A stretch of 64,000 nt of DNA from positions 1-64,000 of the forward strand of contig NZ_WWCT01000030.1 in the NCBI RefSeq assembly GCF_009857605.1, read 5' to 3'. The notes below the pieces were generated by a model. It did no database searches. It was given only the letters and a program-made list of their open reading frames with translations, and was not told where the DNA came from. Within the stretch, counting starts at the first letter, position 1; each line of letters opens with the position of its first letter. Shown here one piece after another: positions 7,917-15,793 of this stretch. Origin of the DNA: Duganella levis. Its GTDB lineage: Bacteria; Pseudomonadota; Gammaproteobacteria; Burkholderiales; Burkholderiaceae_D. A program made the translations under genes and the position numbers.

Positions 7917-8747
7917 ATGCGTCAACTGCTTACCTGCTTACTTCTCATTGCTTTAGCCGGCTGCTCCACGGTCGACGTAACGTCCAGGCAATTCATTCCG
8001 AAAGATGCAGGCAAGCTATCGATGCTGAAGAAGACAGCACCGGACTACCAGGTTGACAATATCGAATTCAAGCACCCGGATGGCGCCATTAGCCGGGGCA
8101 TCTTCGTGCATAAGCCCGACGCGCAATTCACGGTGCTGTACTTCATGGGCTCGGGCGTTCGGATCGATGTCAATGGCGCATTCATCGCCAAGCCGTTTGT
8201 CGACATGAACGCCAATTTCATCAGCTACGACTATCACGATTTTGGCCGTAGCGATGCGCCCGAATCCGCATTTGGCCTGCCAGAGCTGAATGCGGAAGCC
8301 CTGGCCCTGTATGACCATGTACGCGCAACGACCACCGGAAAACTGGTCGTCCACGGCCATTCGTTTGGCAGCTTTGTCGCCGCCGCACTGGCCAAACAGC
8401 GGCATCTGGACGCCCTCGTACTGGAAGGCACCGGCACCAGCGCGCAAGCGTATGCGGACAATATGGTGCCGTGGTACGGCAAGCCCTTCGTGCGCATTAA
8501 GCTGGATCAGGAACTGCTGTCGATCGACAACCGCGTCGCCCTACGGACGTATCAAGATCCTGTGCTCATCATCAGCGGCGTCAACGACGTGCAGACGCCG
8601 CTTGCCACCTCCCGCGAACTATTCGACAGTCTGAGTAATCAGCATAAACGGTTTGAAGCGGTTAAAGAGGCAGGCCATATGAATGCCATGACGAAACCGG
8701 AAACACGTCGTACATATCAGGCTTTTATGGGCGGCGTTTACGAGTAG
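7917..8747 (+). CDS. alpha/beta-hydrolase lipoprotein
   Basis: 276 residues from ATG 7917 with AAGGAAAAT upstream. Lipoprotein signal peptide with lipobox LAGC (Cys16). The mature part is an alpha/beta hydrolase: nucleophile elbow GHSFGS (Ser ~144), an Asp in …VLIISGVNDVQTP and a C-terminal His in …EAGHMNAM. The fold resembles BAAT/YqiA-like serine hydrolases anchored to the membrane. Substrate unknown. Stands alone between short unrelated genes. Confidence 0.85.
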   Translation: MRQLLTCLLLIALAGCSTVDVTSRQFIPKDAGKLSMLKKTAPDYQVDNIEFKHPDGAISRGIFVHKPDAQFTVLYFMGSGVRIDVNGAFIAKPFVDMNANFISYDYHDFGRSDAPESAFGLPELNAEALALYDHVRATTTGKLVVHGHSFGSFVAAALAKQRHLDALVLEGTGTSAQAYADNMVPWYGKPFVRIKLDQELLSIDNRVALRTYQDPVLIISGVNDVQTPLATSRELFDSLSNQHKRFEAVKEAGHMNAMTKPETRRTYQAFMGGVYE

Positions 8748-8825
8748 GCGTCGCGAAAACAGTAGCGTTCCCGCCAGCTGGAGCGGCTACAATGACAGCA
8801 TCTTTAAACAATAGAAAACTGCACC

Positions 8826-9083
8826 ATGACTTACGAAGAATTCCTAGATGAGATTGCAACATTGCTCACCGAGATGTACGACCTGACCGATGAAGCTGCG
8901 ATCAAGCTGGTGGTTGATGCGCAAGATAACGATTACTTTGTCGTGCATGACGACAAGGAAGAGTTGCGCACCGTGGCCCAAGCCAAGCTGGATGCCGCCG
9001 CCATCTACGAAGCCAAGCAGAACAAGAATCAAACCCAGCGCAAGCAGCAGCAACGCCAGGTACAAAAGAAAAAAGCGCCCTGA
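8826..9083 (+). CDS. 85-residue conserved hypothetical protein
   Basis: Acidic helical N-terminus (MTYEEFLDEIATLLTEMYDLTDEAAIKLV…) followed by a lysine/glutamine-rich tail (…KQNKNQTQRKQQQRQVQKKK). No membrane segment or signal peptide; a weak upstream site. The basic tail might touch nucleic acid, but no family is recognised. Codon use looks like that of the neighbourhood. Confidence 0.6.
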   Translation: MTYEEFLDEIATLLTEMYDLTDEAAIKLVVDAQDNDYFVVHDDKEELRTVAQAKLDAAAIYEAKQNKNQTQRKQQQRQVQKKKAP

Positions 9084-9116
9084 ACTGACACAGCATTCAA
9101 TTGCCGCCGACGCTGA

Positions 9117-9422
9117 CTTTTCGTCACAGACAACATCACGCACGAGGAAGCACTGCGCATCTATTTACTCGATGCTGGGTTAGAAGTGGTGGACTCTGCC
9201 TGGATGGGTGCAATGTACGCCACCGGCGTGTTCTCGCTGATCCAGCTTCAGGCGCCCAATAGCATTCGTTTTCTCTTTTTTGGCGACACTGAATGGACGG
9301 TGGAGTTGCTCAACGACGAGACCTTTACGGTCCCGTTCACCGAGCCTCGCGGCGTCCACCGTCCATTCAAATTTCACCGGCACTTCAAGATACTTAGCGA
9401 TCCCAAGCCTGAGTCCCGGTAA
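9117..9422 (+). pseudogene. 5'-truncated copy of the 1695-2279 family
   Basis: In one frame, directly after a TGA at 9114-9116, the reading is LFVTDNITHEEALRIYLLDA … and continues through VDSAWMGAMYATGVFSLIQL to RPFKFHRHFK and a stop at 9420-9422. This matches residues about 55-157 of the protein at 1695-2279 (VFLTDDIPFEDMLRIYMFDA … GAMYSTGTFAELSL … FKFSRYFR). The first ~55 residues are missing and there is no start with a ribosome site (a GTG at 9186 would lose more), so it is a remnant of the family. Confidence 0.7.
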
Positions 9423-9425
9423 GCA

Positions 9426-12194
9426 CTAGAACGCCGCCCGCAGGCCGATGCTGACGCGGCGGCCGACATCTTCCAACGTCAGGAACTGGCTCTCGTTCAG
9501 CGCGTATTCATGCGTACGCGCGTTGTTGAGATTGATGGCGTCGGCATACAGCGACAGGGTCGGCGTCAGGTTGTAACGCAGGCTGGCGTCCGTCTGGCCG
9601 TAGGCCGCGCGGGTGCGTGGCTGGGTGCTGCCGCCGCCGCAATCGACCGAGAAGTGATTGCGCCAGTTGTAGCTCACGCGCGCCTGGAACTTGCTGTTCT
9701 CGTAGAACAGCGAGCCGTTATACGACTGCGGCGACAGGCCCGGATAACCGCACGCCGGCGTGCTGCTGTCGACCTCGCGGCTGGCGCTGGCGTCTACATA
9801 CGTGTAGTTGGCCGTCACGCCGAAGCCGCGCAGCCACGGAATCGCGGTGTCGAACGCATACTGGCCGGCGATCTCCACGCCCTTGATCTTGCCCTTCTGG
9901 CCGTTGCGCACGCGGGTGTCGTGGACGATTTCGTCAAACTGCGGAATCTTCATGTCCACCAGCCGCGTTTCCAGAAAGTCCGACACGTATTTCTGGAACA
10001 CCGCCGCGCTGACGTAGTTGGTTTTCGACAGATACCATTCCCACGACACATCGTAGTTGTTGGACTTCATCGGCTTCAGATAAGGATTGCCGCCGCCGGT
10101 CTGCACGTCGCCGAAGCGGCCGCCGTAGTAGTTATCCACGCCCATCTGGTTCAGCGTCGGCCGCGTCTCGGTCTTGGAGGCGGCCAGGCGCAGCAGCATC
10201 TCCGAGGTCAGGTCGAATTTCAGGTTGGCCGACGGCAGCACGCTGTTGTAGCTGTTGCTGACCGTGGTGGTGGTCATCGGCCCCCAGTTGGAAATAAAGG
10301 TGGTGTCGTTCGGGCTCTTGGTGGCAGACAGCAGCACGCGGCTGATACCGGTCGAGCTCGATTGCACATGCACCACGCGCACGCCGGCATTGGCCGACCA
10401 GCCCGCGCCTTCCCACTTGCTGTCGACGAAGAAGTTGGACACCTTCTCCTTCACACCCCACATCGACGGCAAGGTATAGTCGATCGCCATCGGGCCGTTG
10501 GGATACTTGGTGGTGTCCAGGTACAACGCCGGGTCGTTGGACTGCGCCAGGATCGAGCGCTGGTTCAGGTAATTCATGTACGCGTACGGATCGAAGCTCA
10601 GGTAGGCGCTCGGCACCTGCGCGCCATTGCCCATGAAGTTATCCATCGGCGTCACCGTGAACAGCGATGACGGCAGCGGCAGATGGTAGCCGCTGTAGGT
10701 GTTCCACGCATCGTTCTTCCACTCGGTGCGGTCGACGCTGCGCTGCGAATAGCCAAGGCCGGTATCGACGCCCTTGAAATAGCCGATCTCATGATTCCAG
10801 TTCAGGCTGAGCCGGCCTTCCGACAGCTTGTCATGGTTGCGGATGTCGCCATTGGAGACGGCGTGTGCGCGCACCGCAGTCGGATCGGCAATGCCGTCGC
10901 CAAACACCACCGACGGCGTGCCGCCAAAGCTCAGCACGTCGCCATTTTTCGGCACCATGCCCGCCACCACCCACATATCCGGCGAGTACGAGGTAGTGCG
11001 CGAGGTCGATACATCGCCCTCCAGCTTCCACTCCGGCGCCAGTGCCCACTTGGAATTCAGGCCGAACGCGCGCGTGATCGACAGCCGGTCGCCGCCCTTG
11101 ACGATCATGTCGTTGGAGTTGGCCTCGCCCAGCAGGCTGCCGGGACCGGACAGCGCCGGGTTGTTGGCATAAAACGTCGCGCCCGGACGCAGGAAGCTGG
11201 TGACCTGGTTGTTCTGGTTCACCTGCGCGCCCAGCAGTTGCGGGTTGATCCAGTCGCTGAAAGCGATCACGTCGTTGCGCTGGTCCAACCGCGAATACAG
11301 CGCGTCGGCCGTCATCTTCCACGTCGGCGACGGGTTGTATTGCACCGTCAGATTGCCGACCAGGCGCTTGCGGCTTTCGTTTTCCTGCTGGTAGCCGAAG
11401 CTCTGCGGCAGGTAGAGTTTTTTGGTGGTGACGTCGGCCATGGTCAGGCCCTTCGAATTCAGGTCGCCGTTGATCAGCGAAACGTCGCGGTAATTCCACG
11501 CATCGGTAATCGCCTTGTTCTGCTTGGAGGCGCGGTCGGTGTACGACAGCGAGGTGGTCACGCCAAAGTTGCGCTCGGCGTTGGCGAACGAGTACATGCC
11601 GCTGATGTTGGGCGTCTTCTTCTCCGAGTTGGAGTCGTACGATTCCGACACATTGACCACCGAGGTGTGCCCGGTCTTGCCGGACAAGGGCCGCGCGGTC
11701 TGGATGTCCACCGTGGAGCCGATGCCGCCCTCGGGCAGGAACGGCTGCGAGGTCTTGTACACCAGCGCCTTCGAGATCAGGTCGGACGACAGCAGGTCGA
11801 ATGAAAACTCGCGGCCACCGGTATCGCTGGTCAGCGTGCGGCCGTTGACCAGCACGTTGTTGAACTCCGGCCCCAGCCCGCGCACGGAGATATAACGCCC
11901 TTCCCCGCCATTGCGCTGGATCTGCACGCCGGTGACGCGTTGCAGCGATTCGGCGATATTGGTATCGGGGAATTTGCCGGCGTCCTCGGCGGACACGGCA
12001 TCGACCACGCCATCCTGCATGCGCTTGGTGTTCAGCGAGGAACTGAGCGAAGCACGGATGCCGCTGACCACCACTGTCGGACCGGTGTCGGCAGTTTGGT
12101 CGGTGGTTTGCGCCTGGGCGCTAAGGGAAAAGAGCAGGTCGGCAATGAGCGCGGCCAGCACGGTTTGACGCAAAGTTGCGTGAGGTATAGCCAT
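9426..12194 (-). CDS. TonB-dependent outer-membrane receptor (TIGR01782-like)
   Basis: 922 residues with signal peptide ending SAQAQ, a TonB-box-like PTVVVSGIR, then a plug domain (~45-150, …DAVSAEDAGKFPDTNIAESL… ISVRGLGPEFNNVLVNGR) and a 22-strand barrel ending in aromatic …SIGLRAAF. The ‘AEDAGKFPDTNIAES’ plug is typical of the receptors of Xanthomonas, Caulobacter and betaproteobacteria that import sugars and oligosaccharides, so a carbohydrate-type substrate is inferred, not siderophore proof. ATG 12194 has GGAGAC upstream. The acyltransferase gene lies upstream on the same strand, 136 bp away. Confidence 0.92.
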   Translation of the reverse strand: MAIPHATLRQTVLAALIADLLFSLSAQAQTTDQTADTGPTVVVSGIRASLSSSLNTKRMQDGVVDAVSAEDAGKFPDTNIAESLQRVTGVQIQRNGGEGRYISVRGLGPEFNNVLVNGRTLTSDTGGREFSFDLLSSDLISKALVYKTSQPFLPEGGIGSTVDIQTARPLSGKTGHTSVVNVSESYDSNSEKKTPNISGMYSFANAERNFGVTTSLSYTDRASKQNKAITDAWNYRDVSLINGDLNSKGLTMADVTTKKLYLPQSFGYQQENESRKRLVGNLTVQYNPSPTWKMTADALYSRLDQRNDVIAFSDWINPQLLGAQVNQNNQVTSFLRPGATFYANNPALSGPGSLLGEANSNDMIVKGGDRLSITRAFGLNSKWALAPEWKLEGDVSTSRTTSYSPDMWVVAGMVPKNGDVLSFGGTPSVVFGDGIADPTAVRAHAVSNGDIRNHDKLSEGRLSLNWNHEIGYFKGVDTGLGYSQRSVDRTEWKNDAWNTYSGYHLPLPSSLFTVTPMDNFMGNGAQVPSAYLSFDPYAYMNYLNQRSILAQSNDPALYLDTTKYPNGPMAIDYTLPSMWGVKEKVSNFFVDSKWEGAGWSANAGVRVVHVQSSSTGISRVLLSATKSPNDTTFISNWGPMTTTTVSNSYNSVLPSANLKFDLTSEMLLRLAASKTETRPTLNQMGVDNYYGGRFGDVQTGGGNPYLKPMKSNNYDVSWEWYLSKTNYVSAAVFQKYVSDFLETRLVDMKIPQFDEIVHDTRVRNGQKGKIKGVEIAGQYAFDTAIPWLRGFGVTANYTYVDASASREVDSSTPACGYPGLSPQSYNGSLFYENSKFQARVSYNWRNHFSVDCGGGSTQPRTRAAYGQTDASLRYNLTPTLSLYADAINLNNARTHEYALNESQFLTLEDVGRRVSIGLRAAF

Positions 12195-12330
12195 GATGTT
12201 GTCTCCATCTTGTAAGTTTTATGAATGACATCTGTGTAGCCGGTTTGATCTTACGCCCGACATAACCATGTCAATCTATTACTTCTTTACGAAATGGCAT
12301 TCCAAAATGGTATAACTCAGCGGCCTCCTC

Positions 12331-13500
12331 TTAGCGCAAGGACACGCCGTTGGTGCGGACAGGCAACGGCCGTGGCATATGCACATCACGCACCGCAAGC
12401 TGCTCGCCCAGCGCGTGGATCATGCGGCTCAGCGGCGTTTCCACCCAGCGGTGGAAGGCGGCGCCGGCGATCAAACTGGCGGCCCAGGCCACCAGCATGC
12501 CCAGCATCTGCCACGCCGGTTCGGCCGGCGCGAAGTGGGTAAAGGCGGCGTTCACAAGCAGACACACCGGGAAGTGGATCAGGAAGACCGAGTACGAAAT
12601 CTTGCCCATGCCGTGCACCACGCTCCACGCGCGGCCCTGGTCGGTGCTCTTGACGCGGCCAAACAGGAACAGCGCGCACGCCACCACGGCGGCCAGCGCG
12701 ATGCGGCTGCGGAACTCCAGCGCCAGACCGGCCACGGCCGGCAGCAGCGCCATCATCATCAACATCACCGCCACGCCCGGCTTGCGGCGCGGATCGCTGG
12801 CCCACCAAGCCATGATGCCGAGACCGTAGCTGCCGAAGAAATACGGCGCCCAGTTGTCCCAGTCGGCATCCAAGTTGAAATACAGCAGCGACAGCGTGAC
12901 GCCTGCTGCGGCAACCATCGGCATCAGCCAGGTCACCGGCCGCCGGCCTTCGACGATGCCGCCGACCCACAGCGCCAGCACCAGCAAGGCGTACAGCTGG
13001 AAATCGATGGCCACATACCAGGCCCCGGCCGACACCGACGCGTAGCCCAGCACGCCATGCAGCAGCAGCGCATGCGCGGCCAGCTGGCTCAGCGTGGCGG
13101 GCGGCGAAATCGAATCGTGGGTCATCCATTCGGCGGCCCACGACGAGGCGACGGCGGCGATCAGCGTCGCGGCGAAGAATGCCGGCGCCAGCTTGGTATA
13201 GCGGCGCCAGATGGCGCGCAGCGGCTGACCGTAGCCGGCGTGGCCGGACGGCGCCAATGATTTGGCCGCAAGAAAGCCGCCGATCACCAGGAACACCTGG
13301 ACGGCAATGCGGGCGCTGCTGCTCAGCCAGTCGATCAAGGCCGGGAAGATGATACGGACGTGATCAGACATCGGGCCATAAAATGCCAGATGGTGCAGCA
13401 CGATCAATTGCGCCGCGCCGGCTTTCAACAGATTAATCAAACCAAACTGCGACGGGGCCGGTTTTACCGTGCCAGGCGTCGGGCCTGTAACTACATTCAT
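12331..13500 (-). CDS. acyltransferase family 3 membrane protein
   Basis: 389 residues with about ten membrane segments. N-terminus LINLLKAGAAQLIVLHHLAF gives the acyltransferase-3 ‘R/K-x10-H’ signature, with the catalytic-type His in LHHLAF; later motifs include …RIAVQVFLVIGGFLAAKSL…. Members O-acetylate sugars in lipopolysaccharide, peptidoglycan or exopolysaccharide at the inner membrane. No glycan-synthesis genes flank it, so the acceptor is unknown. AAGGAACACGA precedes ATG 13500. The 158 bp beyond hold its promoter region, shared with the divergent gene at 13659; no strong motif is visible there. Confidence 0.88.
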   Translation of the reverse strand: MNVVTGPTPGTVKPAPSQFGLINLLKAGAAQLIVLHHLAFYGPMSDHVRIIFPALIDWLSSSARIAVQVFLVIGGFLAAKSLAPSGHAGYGQPLRAIWRRYTKLAPAFFAATLIAAVASSWAAEWMTHDSISPPATLSQLAAHALLLHGVLGYASVSAGAWYVAIDFQLYALLVLALWVGGIVEGRRPVTWLMPMVAAAGVTLSLLYFNLDADWDNWAPYFFGSYGLGIMAWWASDPRRKPGVAVMLMMMALLPAVAGLALEFRSRIALAAVVACALFLFGRVKSTDQGRAWSVVHGMGKISYSVFLIHFPVCLLVNAAFTHFAPAEPAWQMLGMLVAWAASLIAGAAFHRWVETPLSRMIHALGEQLAVRDVHMPRPLPVRTNGVSLR

Positions 13501-13658
13501 TCGTGTTCCTTGCTGTCAACTTGCCATTAAAAGATGGCTTATTTTTATAGCAGGCCGACATGATAGCCGAGGTTGGCCATCAGGTGTCGCCCGAAACAAT
13601 TCAGCAATATTTTGATTTATGCCGCAAAGGGGTGAAATGGGCGTGCTAGCTTGGCGAA

Positions 13659-14099
13659 ATGACTGCTTCCTACCTCGCGCAGCTGCAAAACAATCCCGGC
13701 TGGTTCGCCATCAACGTGCTGGTGCCGGTGCTGCTGCCCTTCGCAGTAATCGCCGCCGTCGCCACCGCGACAGGCGGGTGGCGACTTTTTGTGCGCATGC
13801 TGAAGAAATCGATAGACGGCGGTCAGTTGTTTTGGGTCGCGCTCGGCATGATGGCAGCTACCGGCTATGACGCCTTCTCTGCTTACCAGAGCCGGCCCCA
13901 CCTGAGAGAGCTTATTGGATGGACACTGGGTTCGTGTGTTGTCGGTGCATTTTTCAGTTCGATTTTTATCGCTGTGAATACAGCCCGCACGTCGCAAAGT
14001 CAAACAGTCAGCACAAGAGTGATATGGATCTCTGTACTCGTGACCATAGTCATGTCGTACTTCTATCCCCTTCTTCATTTCACGTTCTCATGGTGCTAG
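13659..14099 (+). CDS. 146-residue four-helix membrane protein (large partner, copy 1)
   Basis: Four hydrophobic segments at about 17-40, 57-72, 87-108 and 122-142, no signal peptide. The signature is …GGQLFWVALGMMAATGYDAF… after the first helix. The protein at 22323-22763 has the same length, topology and the same DGQLFW…AMSAGATYE text, so the two are paralogues. A 40-residue one-helix protein follows 25 bp downstream, as in the other copy. Family not recognised; a holin-like or small channel role is a guess from size and topology only. Confidence 0.7.
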   Translation: MTASYLAQLQNNPGWFAINVLVPVLLPFAVIAAVATATGGWRLFVRMLKKSIDGGQLFWVALGMMAATGYDAFSAYQSRPHLRELIGWTLGSCVVGAFFSSIFIAVNTARTSQSQTVSTRVIWISVLVTIVMSYFYPLLHFTFSWC

Positions 14100-14124
14100 A
14101 CTCAAAAGACATAGGAGCACTCCA

Positions 14125-14247
14125 ATGCGAAAATTCCTGCTGCAGCTTATTTCCAGCGATAGATTCAGTGACGTTCTGGCGTATATTGCAGGAGTCGTAA
14201 TGCTGATCGGCTTTGTGGGCATAGTGATATTGCTCCCTCATTCCTGA
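14125..14247 (+). CDS. 40-residue one-helix membrane protein (small partner, copy 1)
   Basis: ATG 14125 is preceded by AGGAGCACTCCA. The peptide has a charged amphipathic start (MRKFLLQLISSDRFSDVL) and then a C-terminal membrane helix (…GVVMLIGFVGIVILL). It follows the 146-residue membrane protein exactly as the 47-residue protein at 22177-22320 follows its paralogue, and it has the same plan of about 18 polar residues then one helix. Too short for ordinary gene calls; the repeated context is the main support. Confidence 0.65.
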   Translation: MRKFLLQLISSDRFSDVLAYIAGVVMLIGFVGIVILLPHS

Positions 14248-14290
14248 TCGCTTGAACTTTCGTGCGCCAGCAAGTACAATGCTGGCCCTT

Positions 14291-14366
14291 GGGTCGTTAG
14301 CTCAGCTGGTAGAGCAGCGGACTTTTAATCCGTTGGTCGCAGGTTCGAATCCCGCACGGCCTACCA
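14291..14366 (+). tRNA. tRNA-Lys (UUU)
   Basis: 76 bases including encoded CCA. D arm (AGCTCAGCTGGTAGAGC), anticodon arm CGGAC/GTTCG-type with loop CTTTTAA giving anticodon TTT, T arm with GGTTCGAATCC and 3' end ending in ACCA. The acceptor has two G-U type pairs. It is followed directly by an intrinsic terminator. Confidence 0.97.
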
Positions 14367-14375
14367 AGATTCATC

Positions 14376-14412
14376 AAAAAAGCCCACGAATTTCGGTTCG
14401 TGGGCTTTTTTG
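14376..14412 (+). terminator. intrinsic terminator of tRNA-Lys
   Basis: Perfect 10-bp stem AGCCCACGAA/TTCGTGGGCT (14381-14390 and 14397-14406) with a 6-base loop, preceded by an A-run and followed by TTTTTTG. The A-run makes it usable in both directions. Nothing else is seen up to the next gene (about 14413-14578). Confidence 0.92.
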
Positions 14413-14578
14413 TTTAGCAGTATCTGCGCCACGCGCAACAGCAAAATTGATACGCGCTGACGCGTCTGCAAGCGTTCCGAAGACAGTTTCATCATGCTTT
14501 TACGACTTGACGCAGGGAAATAATATAGCAAAACCATAACTATTGATGTGATAATCAGTGTTTCAATAGTGAAACTGG

Positions 14579-15496
14579 ATGGGAATGAGCAATCATGACG
14601 CCGACGGTCTGGCCCTTGCGCCGGCACCAGCAACACTCGACCGTCCCGAAGGTAGGCACCGCTACTTGGTTGCGGCGCCACCCGCCATCACGCCCGACAA
14701 ACGGGGGCTGGTCGTCATACTGCACGGCGCCGGCGCATCGGCCGAGCAGGTGCTGGGACTGGCGTTTCCGCCGTCGCCACTATCGCTGTGGCTGGACATT
14801 GCGGCACGCGAGCAACTCGTCGTGATCGCGCCGGATGCCGGCAAAGGTGGCTGGAGCGACTGCTTCGCGCCGGACGCGCGCACGGCGCGGAAGAACGATG
14901 TGGCCTTCATCGATGCGCTGATTGACGATGCGATCGCCCATCACCATGTCGATCCGGCCCGCGTCTACCTGATCGGCGTCTCGCGCGGCGGCTGGATGGC
15001 GTACGCTGCCGCCATCGAGCTCCCGCACAAGCTGGCGGCGTTCTCGGTAATACTGGCCGGCATGCCGCCGTCCGGACGCATCACCATGCCCATCACGCCG
15101 CTGCCGGCGCTGATCTTTGGCTGCACGGCCGATCCGCTGATCCGTTATCACGGCGGCAAACCCTGGTATGCATTCGGCTTTGCAGAGCCGGTACGCAGCA
15201 TCGAGGATAGCGTACAGGTCTGGCGCGAACTGGCGGGCCTGCCGGACACGCCCGACGTCGTCAAGCTGCCGGTCAGCGACAAGCGCGGCCGCACCAGCGT
15301 CACCCGCTATATGTGGGGCAAGGCGGCGGACCAACTCCAGGTCGGTCTATACCGCATCGACGGCGCCGGCCACGCGGAACCGAGCCGCCTCAAGCGATAT
15401 CCACGCTTCCTCAACTGGCTAACCGGTCTGCAAAACGCCGATCTTGAAGTCGCTGAAGCGGCATGGGAGTTTTTCCGCGAGAAGCAAGCCAGATAA
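14579..15496 (+). CDS. LpqC-like/PHB-depolymerase-type serine esterase
   Basis: 305 residues, no signal peptide, so cytoplasmic. Alpha/beta hydrolase: oxyanion region LVVILHGAGAS, nucleophile elbow GVSRGGWMA (Ser ~137), Asp near …LIFGCTADPLIR, His in …IDGAGHAEPS. This fits the poly(3-hydroxybutyrate)-depolymerase/LpqC esterase group; the actual ester is not known. Two starts are possible (14579, 14585); only the second has a GGATGGGA-like site, so the first residues are uncertain. The next gene is convergent. Confidence 0.8.
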   Translation: MGMSNHDADGLALAPAPATLDRPEGRHRYLVAAPPAITPDKRGLVVILHGAGASAEQVLGLAFPPSPLSLWLDIAAREQLVVIAPDAGKGGWSDCFAPDARTARKNDVAFIDALIDDAIAHHHVDPARVYLIGVSRGGWMAYAAAIELPHKLAAFSVILAGMPPSGRITMPITPLPALIFGCTADPLIRYHGGKPWYAFGFAEPVRSIEDSVQVWRELAGLPDTPDVVKLPVSDKRGRTSVTRYMWGKAADQLQVGLYRIDGAGHAEPSRLKRYPRFLNWLTGLQNADLEVAEAAWEFFREKQAR

Positions 15497-15500
15497 GCAA

Positions 15501-15791
15501 TCAGCGTGATTTCTTGCGGGCCGACGTGTCAGTGCGCACATAAAAACCCGGCGGCTTGTTGGCTACCCAGGCGATAAAAGTCTGGATATCCGGATGCGCG
15601 CGCAGCGCTTCCCACGTATGGTAACTGTGCAGCAACTCGCGTTCGGTGAACACCGAATGGATCTTGCGGTGACAGATCTTATGGATCGGAAACTGCTCCT
15701 TGCCCTTGAAGGTCTTGGGCACCAGGTGATGACGGTCGATGTTGACCGTCCCCAGCACCCGGCCGCACAAGGGGCAGTGCTCCGCGTCCAT
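15501..15791 (-). CDS. small HNH nuclease
   Basis: 96 residues from ATG 15791. Zinc knuckle CPLCG (6-10), DRHHLVPKTFKG (19-30) and IHKICHRKIHS (36-46) give a full HNH beta-beta-alpha metal motif: His21/22 plus the C-x-x-x-x-H-type second half. It is a stand-alone minimal HNH protein, shorter than McrA or restriction HNH enzymes. The SUV3-like helicase gene ends 2 bp before its start, so the two are in one operon. It could act as a DNA or RNA nicking enzyme; target unknown. Confidence 0.8.
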   Translation of the reverse strand: MDAEHCPLCGRVLGTVNIDRHHLVPKTFKGKEQFPIHKICHRKIHSVFTERELLHSYHTWEALRAHPDIQTFIAWVANKPPGFYVRTDTSARKKSR

Positions 15792-15793
15792 GG

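Noticed and set aside
9510..10670. Long plus-strand frame within the TonB receptor
   Set aside because: Shadow of the receptor coding strand, Arg/His/Val-rich and without domain.
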